Assembly: GCA_007125125.1 (NCBI GenBank)
Contig: SLDT01000008.1
Coordinates: forward strand, 1-49,310
Direction of reading: 5' to 3'
Length of the DNA stretch: 49,310 bases
Origin: Gemmatimonadota bacterium
GTDB taxonomy: Bacteria > Gemmatimonadota > Gemmatimonadetes > Longimicrobiales > Gaopeijiaceae
The notes under the pieces are model-generated. The model did no database searches. It had not been told where the DNA came from and saw only the letters and a list, made by a program, of their open reading frames with translations. The translations under genes and the position numbers were made by a program. This document shows positions 9,843-17,251 of this stretch, piece by piece; position 1 is the stretch's first letter, and the number at the start of each line of letters is the position of its first letter.

Positions 9843-10286
9843 ATGAGCCGTTCCCTGAACAAGGTGATGCTGATCGGCAACCTCGGTTCCGATCCGGAGG
9901 TTCGAACCACCCCCTCGGGCACGAAGGTGGCGAAGCTCTCGCTGGCGACGAACCGGAGCTTTCAGGACCGGACCGGTCAGAACCAGGAGAAGACGGAGTG
10001 GCACCGCCTCACCTTCTTCGGGCGCCTCGCCGACATCGTGGAGCAGTACGTGACCAAGGGAGATCGGCTCTACGTGGAGGGCCGCCTCGAGTACTCCCAG
10101 ACGCAGGACGAGCAGGGGAACACCCGCTACTGGACGGACATCGTCGTGAACGAAATGGTCATGCTCGGGCAGGGTGGGGGTGTTCCGGGAGGAGGAAACG
10201 ACTTCGGACCCTCGTCGGGCCGCCAGGGGTCGGCCCCCTCCCGGGGGTCGAGCATCGCCGATTCGGACGACGACCTGCCCTTCTGA
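9843..10286 (+). CDS. ssb: Single-stranded DNA-binding protein
   Basis: The 147-residue product starts S-R-S-L-N-K-V-M-L-I-G-N-L-G-S-D-P-E, the conserved OB-fold opening. It then shows the T-E-W-H-R-L-T-F-F-G-R-L-A strand and G-D-R-L-Y-V-E-G-R-L-E-Y. A Gly/Ser-rich linker follows, and the protein ends D-S-D-D-D-L-P-F, the acidic tip that recruits replication and repair proteins. It binds ssDNA as a tetramer. The gene stands alone, divergent from the crotonase across a 252-bp gap, rather than between rpsF and rpsR. Confidence 0.97.
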   Translation: MSRSLNKVMLIGNLGSDPEVRTTPSGTKVAKLSLATNRSFQDRTGQNQEKTEWHRLTFFGRLADIVEQYVTKGDRLYVEGRLEYSQTQDEQGNTRYWTDIVVNEMVMLGQGGGVPGGGNDFGPSSGRQGSAPSRGSSIADSDDDLPF

Positions 10287-10287
10287 G

Positions 10288-10336
10288 CCCCGGAGGGCAC
10301 CCGCAGGTGTGCAGCGTCGGGCGCACCCTCCGCGGG
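10288..10336 (+). terminator. Imperfect GC-rich hairpin after ssb
   Basis: Just after the ssb stop, CCCCGGAGGGC at 10288-10298 can pair imperfectly with CACCCTCCGCGGG at 10324-10336. No T-tract follows. It would lie between ssb and the opposing gene at 10374. Confidence 0.3.
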
Positions 10337-10373
10337 AATCAGGCGCCGCTTTCCTTCGTCCTCGAGGCGCTGC

Positions 10374-10748
10374 TCACGCCCCGACGTCCGGGGCCGGATC
10401 GGAGGATCGGTTCGGCCCCGGCTCGGTGCGCCACAGGCCAAGCATCTCTTCTTCGAACCGTGCCGGGTCCTCCTCGTAGGCGACGACCCAGGTCCTGAAG
10501 GGCGGAAGTCCCAGCTTCTCGTAGATCCGGGCCGTCGCGAGGCGCACGACTTCCTCGTACGAGAAGCTCTCGCTCGGCGCCGGTGTGTGGACGGCATTCT
10601 GGGCAAGGACGTACATCTCGTCCGGGGTCAGGCGCATGAGCACCTCGGCAACCCTGGCCGAACAGTAGTCCAAGTATTTTGCCCGCAAGACTGCATCCCG
10701 CGCTCCACCGGATCCGGCGTCAGATCGGGTTCGTCCGGGTTCGCTCAC
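10374..10748 (-). CDS. Small LPPFExW-family helical protein (unknown function)
   Basis: This 124-residue protein from GTG 10748 has no domain I can name. The core (residues 20-105) is helical. It opens with L-R-x-K-Y-x-x-Y, followed by an L-x-x-L-T-P-D-E segment near 38-44, and then an A-T-A-R-I-Y-E-K-L-G-L-P-P-F-R-T-W stretch at 71-87 leading to a Y-E-E-D-P-A-R-F helix. The same ordered pattern recurs in the proteins at 11445-12107 and 13251-13934, so these three form a local paralogous family. The ends are charged and probably disordered. It lies downstream of, and in the same direction as, the ribbon-helix-helix candidate. Function unknown; no catalytic motif is visible. Confidence 0.6.
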   Translation of the reverse strand: MSEPGRTRSDAGSGGARDAVLRAKYLDYCSARVAEVLMRLTPDEMYVLAQNAVHTPAPSESFSYEEVVRLATARIYEKLGLPPFRTWVVAYEEDPARFEEEMLGLWRTEPGPNRSSDPAPDVGA

Positions 10749-10853
10749 GTCTCCCCTCCGGCCAACGTGGTTGAGGGGATCGCCCGGATCCCCTCACCTA
10801 AACATTTGGCGCCGAAGGCAGAGCCGTCAAGGGCCGGGCTCCCGCGGGGACGC

Positions 10854-11081
10854 TCAGAGCATCAGGGACGGTCCCTCTCCGGTTCCGTTCGAGGGAGCGA
10901 GCGCTCCGCCGTTTTCGCGCAACTGTCGGTAGATCGAGCGCCGGGTGAGCCCGTACATCACGATTCGACTGAGGAATTCGGGATCACTCTCCTGCACAGC
11001 TTCGACCTCTTCGGCGAGCTCGCGCGGCAGGCGTACACGGAGTTGGACGGAGCGGGTTTCCCAGAGTTCGGATGCAGGCAA
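10854..11081 (-). CDS. Ribbon-helix-helix-like small protein, possible regulator
   Basis: The 75 residues from TTG 11081 include a segment V-Q-L-R-V-R-L-P-R-E-L-A-E-E-V, which fits the beta strand and first helix of a ribbon-helix-helix DNA-binding fold. A second helix follows, with S-D-P-E-F-L-S-R-I-V-M-Y-G-L-T-R-R-S-I-Y. The frame stays open to 11297, but that upstream part reads through an AT-rich stretch and a promoter, so I place the start after the promoter. TTG is the only plausible start codon between the promoter and the fold, and it has no clear Shine-Dalgarno. If real, it may regulate the surrounding LPPFExW genes. It could also be a short helical protein without DNA binding. Confidence 0.45.
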   Translation of the reverse strand: MPASELWETRSVQLRVRLPRELAEEVEAVQESDPEFLSRIVMYGLTRRSIYRQLRENGGALAPSNGTGEGPSLML

Positions 11082-11444
11082 GGTGGTGGGTGGCTGTGCG
11101 TGAGTGTCGGCTTGGGGAGTCCGGCGCGCCCCGGGTTCCGAAGAACACCCGGCGAACCGGCCCCCGTTGTATTCGGACTTGGATGATACGGCCGCTTTTT
11201 TTTTCGCGCAAGGGCACCCCGCCGATCTCCGCCAAACACGCCAATCAAGGCAAGTGACTGTGCCGCAAATACTTGCGCTATCGCTGGAAAAGGACAATTC
11301 AGCTGTTCCGGCGAATCACGTCTTTTGGTTTTTTTGAAATTCTCAATCGGCAATCGCAGTACTGGCTTGCCTTATTGGATCAGAGTTTCGCCGAAGCCGC
11401 ATTGTCCTCGTCACCGTTTTTTTACAAAACCGGCGAGGCTCGCT
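11082..11444. other. AT-rich trough with poly-T tracts, no gene
   Basis: This 363-bp stretch has clearly lower GC than its surroundings; about 11280-11440 is near 45% by eye. It holds three T-runs: T9 at 11196-11204, T7 at 11329-11335 and T7 at 11417-11423. The last sits in the imperfect palindrome CCGTTTTTTTACAAAACCGG just downstream of the 11445 stop. A strong minus-strand promoter lies at 11183-11211. I see no convincing coding region; longer frames through it lack family features. It may be regulatory, a DNA-bending site, or a remnant of transferred DNA. Confidence 0.5.
11183..11211 (-). promoter_or_regulatory. Sigma-70-type promoter
   Basis: On the minus strand a -35 box TTGCGC (11211-11206) is followed by a 17-bp spacer containing nine A, then a -10 box TATCAT (11188-11183) that matches the consensus at five of six positions. 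It points toward the ribbon-helix-helix candidate (start 11081) and the 124-residue gene beyond it, leaving a leader of roughly 95 nt. Confidence 0.55.
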
Positions 11445-12107
11445 TCAGGGTGCGACGGACCGGAAGAAGGCCTCGAGCGTGGCTGGCTGGAAGTCCCGGA
11501 AGCGGTCCCGGAACTCCTCGGGGCGTGCACCCCGGAAGATCTCCGTCGTGCGATACTCGAGCCCGTCGCTTCTCGACATGAAGCAGAGAAAACCCCGCCA
11601 CTCCCGGTCCCTGCAGAAGAGCTGGAGGCCGACCGTCCAGTCCGGACCCAGGGTGCGAACGTCCACGAGCACGGGCTCTTCGCGGGCCGGAAAAGCCTCC
11701 ACGCCGAGAGCCTCGAGGAAGGGGCGTCGGTCGCGGAGGTAGTGATGCACCCAGACCTCCCAGGGAGGAAGGGGGAGGACTCCCCGGACGAATTCCACGG
11801 CGAGGGCGAGAGGATCCACAACGGGTGCGTGGTCAACCTCCGTCGTCGCATGGCCCCCGGCTGTCTCCGGACCGGGAGCCGACGTCCCGGGAGGCACGGT
11901 GGGCTGCTCTGCCCGGTGAAGGGCACGTGCCTCCGCATACACCGCCCTGAGGCCCTCCTTGGGGATCAGGGTGAGAAGCTGTCGAGCCTCGTGATCACAA
12001 TAGCGCTCATAGAGGCCCCGGAGCCCCTCGAGTCCCGGCGCCCGACTCCGGCTCGCCGACGAGGAGAACCCGGCCTCCGCCCCTGGCTCGGCACTGGGCG
12101 TGAGCAT
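11445..12107 (-). CDS. LPPFExW-family protein with helical module then beta module (unknown function)
   Basis: The 220-residue product has two modules. The helical one (about 27-137) runs L-R-x-L-Y-x-x-Y-C near 29-37, L-L-T-L-I-P-K-E near 44-51, a Pro/Ala-rich insert at 68-95, then L-P-L-P-P-W-E-V-W at 111-119 and a Y-L-R-D helix. The second (about 143-218) is beta-rich with W-R-G-F-L-C-F at 170-176 and R-T-T-E-I-F at 186-191. Both modules reappear in reverse order in the protein at 13251-13934. No signal peptide, membrane segment or known motif is seen. The ATG overlaps the stop of the 12107-12973 gene by one base (TGATG), so the two are translationally coupled. Function unknown. Confidence 0.65.
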   Translation of the reverse strand: MLTPSAEPGAEAGFSSSASRSRAPGLEGLRGLYERYCDHEARQLLTLIPKEGLRAVYAEARALHRAEQPTVPPGTSAPGPETAGGHATTEVDHAPVVDPLALAVEFVRGVLPLPPWEVWVHHYLRDRRPFLEALGVEAFPAREEPVLVDVRTLGPDWTVGLQLFCRDREWRGFLCFMSRSDGLEYRTTEIFRGARPEEFRDRFRDFQPATLEAFFRSVAP

Positions 12108-12973
12108 CAGTGCACGCGCCCCGAGCTTCCGCGCCCCGACCCGGAGAGGGGCTGGAGGCGAGGCAGCGGCCGGTCTCGGAGCTGCGCCAGAGAGTCCCTC
12201 TCTCCAAAGGCGTCGAGGTGTTCCCTTACCGCCCGGTACCGGGCCGGCTCATAGCGAGCCAGGAGGTGCAGGAACCCCCGACGCGCCTTCGCCATCAGAC
12301 TCCGGGCCTCGCCAACGCTGCGAGGGGTCGGGAGCGGGATGTGGTAGGACTGGATCCCCGTCGCGTCTGCGCTCCGTCCCCCGAGAAGATCTCCGGAAAA
12401 GGCATCGCGAAGTGCCGACTCGAGCGCTGGGTTGCGGCCCCCGACTGCGGTGCGAGCCACGAGCGTCGTCGAGCCGTAGTCCAGGTGAAGGCGCACGACG
12501 CTCCCTGGAATGGCGAGCCGGAGCGCGGTAGACTCGTGCAGGTCGAGGTCACGCACGAGGTCTCGGAATCCGATCCGAAGGTGGTGGGGCCGCGTCACCT
12601 CGTTGAATCCATGCCGGTCGAGGGCACGGAGTGCGAGGGAGAAGGAGTAGCGGCGAAGGCTCTCCGGGCTCTCCCGCAGTCCCTCGCGCAGGGTGCTCAG
12701 TGTCGAAGAAAACACCCAGCCCAGGATGACGAGGGGCCCCTCGAAGCTCACCTGGCGAGCCCGTGCGCTGCCAAGGTCGAGCACCTCGGGCCGAAGCAGG
12801 TCGTCACTGCGCAGCACGACTCCGAGGCCGATGTCGTCGATCGGCCCGCCGAGTTCGGCGGAGGCGGCGTCATTCCGGTAGGGAACGATCGCCCTCTCGA
12901 GCGAGATCTCGCAAATTCCCGTGATGAGTGGCTCGGCCTCGGGGCGGTGACCCGTCCCGGTCGATGGGATCAT
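12107..12973 (-). CDS. Hypothetical protein, operon partner of an LPPFExW protein
   Basis: I do not recognise this 288-residue protein. It starts at ATG 12973, after which I-P-S-T-G-T-G-H-R leads into T-G-I-C-E-I-S-L-E-R. The frame is open another 90 bp upstream, but that part is Arg/Pro-rich and unlikely. The middle (about 150-205) alternates strands and helices, with G-S-V-V-R-L-H-L-D-Y-G-S near 175. The C-terminal third is helical and basic. No transmembrane helix or signal is evident. It is coupled to the downstream LPPFExW gene by a one-base stop/start overlap and is divergent from another LPPFExW gene across 277 bp, so the three probably act together. That functional link is inference. 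Confidence 0.6.
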   Translation of the reverse strand: MIPSTGTGHRPEAEPLITGICEISLERAIVPYRNDAASAELGGPIDDIGLGVVLRSDDLLRPEVLDLGSARARQVSFEGPLVILGWVFSSTLSTLREGLRESPESLRRYSFSLALRALDRHGFNEVTRPHHLRIGFRDLVRDLDLHESTALRLAIPGSVVRLHLDYGSTTLVARTAVGGRNPALESALRDAFSGDLLGGRSADATGIQSYHIPLPTPRSVGEARSLMAKARRGFLHLLARYEPARYRAVREHLDAFGERDSLAQLRDRPLPRLQPLSGSGRGSSGRVH

Positions 12974-13250
12974 TCCGACGCCTCCGTCAGTTCCTGGGTG
13001 CGCGGCCGTCTTCCGAGCAGGAAGGCACGGTCCCCGGAAGAAGCTCCGGGGGGATCCCACCATAACCCCCGGCGGCGAAACCCCGCAAGAGAAAACCGCG
13101 CTGTTCGGTACCGAGGCCTGCGATCCCGGCCGACGCGCTTGCTCCGCTCCGCCGGTCCGGACATCTTCTCCTTGTCGGGGTCGTCACCGACACCCCGTAG
13201 CGCCATGCCCCGGGCATCGGGGCCTCTCGTCACTCTCATCCGGAGTTGCA

Positions 13251-13934
13251 GTGTCGTCGGACGGACTCCATCGCCGATCCGTCGGGTTCCTCGACCGCGA
13301 CGGAACGAGCTGGTCCTGCTTCCTCGTGACCTTTCAGTGCGGAAGCCACGGGCAGTGGAAGGGTTACTTCGCCTTCCGGCCCGCGAACGGGGGCCCCGAA
13401 GAAGAGGAGATCCGCACCGCCGACATCTTCCTCGAGGCGAGCGAGGCCGAGATCGACCGGAAGGCGAGAGGGCTGGGCCGGCCACTTCTTTCGGGCCTCC
13501 TCTCGTCGGCCATGCACCTTCGCGAACGGGAAGAGCGCGACCCGCCGCGGCTTCGGGCCTGGTTTCGGGACATGCTCCGCGACAACTCCCGGGAGCTGGC
13601 CGGCCGGTGGGAGCCCGGAATGGAGGCAGGTGAGGGCCGCACCCTCGCGGAGCTCCGCTCGATCTACGCATCCTACCGGCTCGACCAGGTTGCGCACCTC
13701 ATCAGTCTCCTGCACCCCGAAGACTTTCAGGACCTCGTGTCCCGGATCCTCGACGGCCAGAGCTTCGACTTCGGCGCGCGCGACCGGCTTCAGTTCGCGA
13801 TGATGGTCGTGGAGCACATCGAGGGGCTCCTCCCCCTCCCGCCCTTCGAACTCTGGGCGCAGGACTACCTCGCGAATGAAGAGGCCTACCGCCTCTACAC
13901 GCATGCACTCCATCGCGAGGGCAACCTCACCTGA
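13251..13934 (+). CDS. LPPFExW-family protein with beta module then helical module (unknown function)
   Basis: This 227-residue protein starts at GTG 13251, with CGGAG as a ribosome-binding site 5 bases before it. Residues about 8-92 form a beta-rich module with W-S-C-F-L-V-T-F near 21-28, W-K-G-Y-F-A-F at 36-42 and R-T-A-D-I-F at 55-60. Residues about 130-222 form the helical module: L-R-S-I-Y-x-x-Y near 135-142, L-I-S-L-L-H-P-E-D near 150-158, and L-L-P-L-P-P-F-E-L-W at 193-202 followed by Q-D-Y-L. The same two modules occur in the opposite order in the protein at 11445-12107. No catalytic signature or membrane segment is visible. The gene is divergent from that operon and ends in a strong terminator. 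Confidence 0.7.
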   Translation: MSSDGLHRRSVGFLDRDGTSWSCFLVTFQCGSHGQWKGYFAFRPANGGPEEEEIRTADIFLEASEAEIDRKARGLGRPLLSGLLSSAMHLREREERDPPRLRAWFRDMLRDNSRELAGRWEPGMEAGEGRTLAELRSIYASYRLDQVAHLISLLHPEDFQDLVSRILDGQSFDFGARDRLQFAMMVVEHIEGLLPLPPFELWAQDYLANEEAYRLYTHALHREGNLT

Positions 13935-13936
13935 GC

Positions 13937-13968
13937 GGCGGGGGCCCGTCGCCCGGGCCCCCGCCTTC
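13937..13968. terminator. Bidirectional hairpin terminator
   Basis: A perfect 12-bp inverted repeat (GGCGGGGGCCCG at 13937-13948, CGGGCCCCCGCC at 13954-13965) with loop TCGCC lies 3 bp after the stop of the plus-strand gene and 9 bp before the end of the opposing lipoprotein gene. The flanking T content is low (TTCCG). Confidence 0.6.
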
Positions 13969-13976
13969 CGAACTCG

Positions 13977-16577
13977 TCAGGGCAGCGCCGGCGCGTCGAC
14001 CCGGACGTTGTCGAGAGCTGCGCTGTAGAAGTTGGCGAGATCGATCAGGGCGAAGCGGAGCCGCACGGTCTGCCCTGCGAAGGCACTCAGGTCATGGGAC
14101 ACCGGGATGAACCCGTTCGTATTGACGGGCGTGGGGCCATCCACGGTCTGGTAGACCGTCGCGAGAACCCCGGGCCCGACATCAAGCAGCGGCCCCGTCG
14201 GATCGACGAGGTCGACCCGGAAGTGCTGGTTCGGGAGAGCGAGGTTGAGGGGGTCCGTCGGGTGCACGATCTCGGAGCTGTGCCAGTTCCGAAGCGCCAG
14301 GTCGAACCTCAGGACGCCACCCGAAGCGGGAACGGTGATGTCCTGGTAGAGCACCGCGAGCGTGGGACCGTTCTGGTCCACGACCACGTAGAAGTCCCCG
14401 TCGGTCGGGCCCGGATTGTCCGTGGACATCGGCCAGTCGAATTGGGAGAGGGGCAGGTCGCTCCCGTCGTTGAGGAACCAGTTCCCGGATCCCTCAACGT
14501 AGGTGCTCCACCCCGGAATCGTCGAACTCCCGTTCGCTGCGTCGATCTCGAAGGAGCCGTTCTGCAGGCCCCCCGGAGTCACGATGACGACAGCGCCGCC
14601 CTCGGCTGCACCGGAGGCGGCCCGGACCACGGTCTCGCCCTCGGCGACCCCCGTGACCCCTCCGTCGAGATCGACGCTGGCCACCGGCGTGTCGTCCGAA
14701 CTCCAGGCAACGGACGCCCCCGTGATTGCGCTTCCGAGCGCGTCGCGGACCTCGGCCGAGAGTGCGCCAGTCGCGCCTTCGAAGAGCTCGAGGGTGTCGG
14801 GGACAACGATCACGGTGTGCGACACCTGCTGCACCTCGAGTCCGAGACTCGTCGACAGGGCGCCAAGGCTCGCGACCAGGTTGTCGATCCCGTTCGTCAG
14901 GGCCGTCACCCGGCCGCGTGTGGCGGCGGCATTCGATACCTCGAGGATCGCCCCGTTCTCGAAGGACCAGGTGACCGTGTCACCGGTCGCATTCCCGAAG
15001 ATGTCTTCGACCATCGCTTCGTAGTCTCTCGTCTGGCCCAGGGAGTGGAAGTCCGTCGGTGCAGGGAGAATTCGAATCGACGCCGGTACCCCGGCCCGGG
15101 CCTCGGCCTGGACCTGCAGCGAGAGTCCTGCCGCCGTGGCGACGAGGGTCTGGGCTCCTGCGGCAGGTCCGAGACGCCAACGTACTTCGGCCCGTCCCTC
15201 CGCGTCGGTCGGCTCGGCGGCCCCGGCGACGACCTCGCCTCCGTCGGGTGTGGTCCAGCTCACCGGGAGGTCGGGGATCGGGAAGCCGGACGCGTCGAGG
15301 AGCTGAACCCGAATCGCTCCAGAAAGCTCGCTCCCAGCCGTAGCGGCCTGTCCGTCCCCGTTCAGGAGGTTGAGCTGACCCGCCGCGCCGGCGACGACGG
15401 CCACCGGAATCTCCTCGGAGAACCCGGCCGCCTCGGCGATCACCACCGCCGAACCCACCGAGAGGGCACGAACCCTGGCATCCCCCTCGATCGCCACAAC
15501 GCCGTCATCGCCAACCGAGAGTTCGACGACGATCCCGGGAACCCGAGCACCGAGCGCGTCGCGCACGACCACATCGACCCCAGCTGTTTCTCCCGGCACG
15601 AGGCTGATCTGGGCCGGAGCGACCTGGATCCGGTCGGGCACCTGCGCGACCGTCACCGTCGCCGAGCCACTTGCCCCTCCGGCCGAAGCGACGGCAAGTG
15701 CCGTTCCGTTTGACCGCGCCCACGCCCGCCCTTGGGCGTCGACCCGCACGACCGCGGTGTCACTCGAACTCCAGCTCACCGGGAGGTGGTCGACGAGCTC
15801 ACCCCGGAAGTCACGGACCTCAACCTCGAGCTGCACCTGCTCCGTGATCGAGGCGAACGGCACTTCCGAGGGCGTGACCGTGACCGTCTCCACGAGCGGA
15901 CGGACGGACAGTTCCAGGGTGTCGGCGCGCGTCCCGGCCGCCGCGATGATCCGTGCGGTTCCCTCGCCTTGCCCCAAGACCTCTCCCGAGGCCGAGACTG
16001 TCGCGACAGAGGGGTCGAGCGACCCCCAGAACCACCCGGCTGGGGCCCCCCCGGCCCCTTGCACGCCCAGGGCCCATGCCTCGCCGATTCCGAGCTGAGC
16101 CGGCGCACCACTCACACTCACGCCCGAGAGATCAAGGTTCGACAGAGGACCCGGGTAGAGAGTCAGCGAGACCGACACCTCGGAACCGGGCTCGAGGGTT
16201 GCGCCCGCGACCCGACCCGACCAGAGCACGGGTCGCTCCTCTCCCACCTGCCCCCGCACCAGGACCTCGACCGCACCGACCTCGATGGGCTCCGACCCGA
16301 CCGCAACCTGGATTGGTCCGAAGACGAAGGGAAAGGTCTGAGTGAAGAGGACCGTGCGCGAATGGATCTCTGCCCCCTCGGGGTCGATCACCCTCAGATC
16401 GACGGAGGCTGCAGACATCGGGGGCTCCGTGCCATGAGCTTCGGCCTGGGCCGATACGCTCAGGAGCATTGCCTCTTCCGGCACGACCTCGAGCGGGTCG
16501 CTTCCGGACTCGGAGCAGGCGGCAACCCCAACGAAGAGGGCAAGGATCGGGACCATCCATCGGGTGATTCTGAACAT
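13977..16577 (-). CDS. Large surface lipoprotein with bacterial Ig-like repeats and C-terminal beta-sandwich
   Basis: The 866-residue product begins with a lipoprotein signal: charged M-F-R-I-T-R-W, a hydrophobic stretch, then G-V-A-A-C at about 18-22. The frame extends upstream to 16739, but the ATG at 16577 is the one that gives the signal peptide. Several Ig-like (Big_2/Big_1-type) repeats follow, each with patterns such as V-S-W-S-S-S-D-T-A-V or V-A-W-S-S-D-D-T-P-V and a closing G-x-A-x-V-x-A. The region around 440-600 resembles the invasin/Big_1 type. The last 190 residues look like a jelly-roll or galactose-binding-like domain starting N-G-S-F-E-I and ending with L-D-N-V-R-V. It is probably anchored in the outer membrane and exposed, perhaps in adhesion or carbohydrate binding; the ligand is unknown. 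Confidence 0.8.
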   Translation of the reverse strand: MFRITRWMVPILALFVGVAACSESGSDPLEVVPEEAMLLSVSAQAEAHGTEPPMSAASVDLRVIDPEGAEIHSRTVLFTQTFPFVFGPIQVAVGSEPIEVGAVEVLVRGQVGEERPVLWSGRVAGATLEPGSEVSVSLTLYPGPLSNLDLSGVSVSGAPAQLGIGEAWALGVQGAGGAPAGWFWGSLDPSVATVSASGEVLGQGEGTARIIAAAGTRADTLELSVRPLVETVTVTPSEVPFASITEQVQLEVEVRDFRGELVDHLPVSWSSSDTAVVRVDAQGRAWARSNGTALAVASAGGASGSATVTVAQVPDRIQVAPAQISLVPGETAGVDVVVRDALGARVPGIVVELSVGDDGVVAIEGDARVRALSVGSAVVIAEAAGFSEEIPVAVVAGAAGQLNLLNGDGQAATAGSELSGAIRVQLLDASGFPIPDLPVSWTTPDGGEVVAGAAEPTDAEGRAEVRWRLGPAAGAQTLVATAAGLSLQVQAEARAGVPASIRILPAPTDFHSLGQTRDYEAMVEDIFGNATGDTVTWSFENGAILEVSNAAATRGRVTALTNGIDNLVASLGALSTSLGLEVQQVSHTVIVVPDTLELFEGATGALSAEVRDALGSAITGASVAWSSDDTPVASVDLDGGVTGVAEGETVVRAASGAAEGGAVVIVTPGGLQNGSFEIDAANGSSTIPGWSTYVEGSGNWFLNDGSDLPLSQFDWPMSTDNPGPTDGDFYVVVDQNGPTLAVLYQDITVPASGGVLRFDLALRNWHSSEIVHPTDPLNLALPNQHFRVDLVDPTGPLLDVGPGVLATVYQTVDGPTPVNTNGFIPVSHDLSAFAGQTVRLRFALIDLANFYSAALDNVRVDAPALP

Positions 16578-16953
16578 GGCAGTGAAGCGGATCGAGGAGC
16601 GAGTCGGGCCGAAGGCACTGTGGCACGGAAGAAGCCGGCACGGTACGGAGGCCTGCACCAGCCCCGGCCACTCGCAAGCAACATGCCCGCACGAAGCGCG
16701 ACTGTTCACTCCGATTGGCACAAGCCTGCCAGACCCCAACTCTCGCTTCCTTCGCGTACCACCGCCCTCGTCGGTTCCACTCCGGCCCCCTCTCGATACA
16801 GCCGGGCTGCCGCCTGCTCACAGGACCCTCGCCCCCGTGTTCCGCCCCGTGTCCATGCAATTCGCAAGACCACGCCGACAACTTGAACTGGCGCCCTGAC
16901 CCTGCTATCTTGCGGAGATTGTCACCCGTTTTCCGTACTACCGCATTGGGAGC
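16578..16953. other. Divergent intergenic region upstream of rpsU and the Ig lipoprotein
   Basis: This 376-bp gap between two divergent genes contains the rpsU promoter at 16883-16911. I see no further gene; the frames through it are Arg/Pro-rich shadows. A promoter for the minus-strand lipoprotein must also lie here, but I could not pick a clear pair of boxes. Confidence 0.5.
16883..16911 (+). promoter_or_regulatory. Sigma-70-type promoter of rpsU
   Basis: TTGAAC (16883-16888), a 17-bp spacer and TATCTT (16906-16911) form a good -35/-10 pair. It lies about 43 bp upstream of the GTG start of rpsU. Confidence 0.55.
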
Positions 16954-17166
16954 GTGATTGCTTTGGAAGTGATCGTCCAGGAAGGTGAAAACCTCGAGCG
17001 TGCGCTGAGGAAGTTCAAGAGAAAGGTGCAGCGGTCCGGGCTCTACTCCGAGCTGCGCAAGCGCCGTTTCTATGAGAAGCCCAGCGCTCAGCGCAAGAGG
17101 AAGCGCGAGGCGGCCATCCGCCGCGAGCGCCGCCGCCAGCGTCGGGACTCGCGCCCGCGCATCTGA
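16954..17166 (+). CDS. rpsU: Small ribosomal subunit protein bS21
   Basis: The 70-residue, strongly basic protein starts at GTG 16954 and reads [20 protein letters not shown], the characteristic bS21 opening. It is followed by R[17 protein letters not shown] and an Arg/Lys-rich tail. bS21 binds the 30S platform near the anti-Shine-Dalgarno region and affects initiation. The gene stands alone with its own promoter and a strong terminator, without dnaG/rpoD neighbours. Confidence 0.95.
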   Translation: MIALEVIVQEGENLERALRKFKRKVQRSGLYSELRKRRFYEKPSAQRKRKREAAIRRERRRQRRDSRPRI

Positions 17167-17184
17167 CGGCAGGGACGAACGACC

Positions 17185-17227
17185 GAGGCCCCGGGCCGGG
17201 ATTCACTCCCGACCCGGGGCCTCTTCC
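17185..17227. terminator. Strong bidirectional terminator
   Basis: Two 17-bp arms (17185-17201 and 17207-17223) pair with a single mismatch around the loop TTCAC, then TTCC follows. It sits between the convergent rpsU and 3-hydroxyacyl-CoA dehydrogenase genes and probably ends both transcripts. Confidence 0.75.
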
Positions 17228-17251
17228 ATTCCCCGGTCTTCTCCCCCGCCC

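Noticed and set aside
11196-11423. Three poly-T tracts read as one repeat array
   Set aside because: The tracts share only T-runs, with different flanks and irregular spacing (about 133 and 88 bp), so they are not a direct repeat or CRISPR-like array.
14094-16886. Long plus-strand frames opposite the Ig-like lipoprotein
   Set aside because: Arg/Asp-rich, no domain; the minus-strand frame has a signal peptide and Ig repeats.
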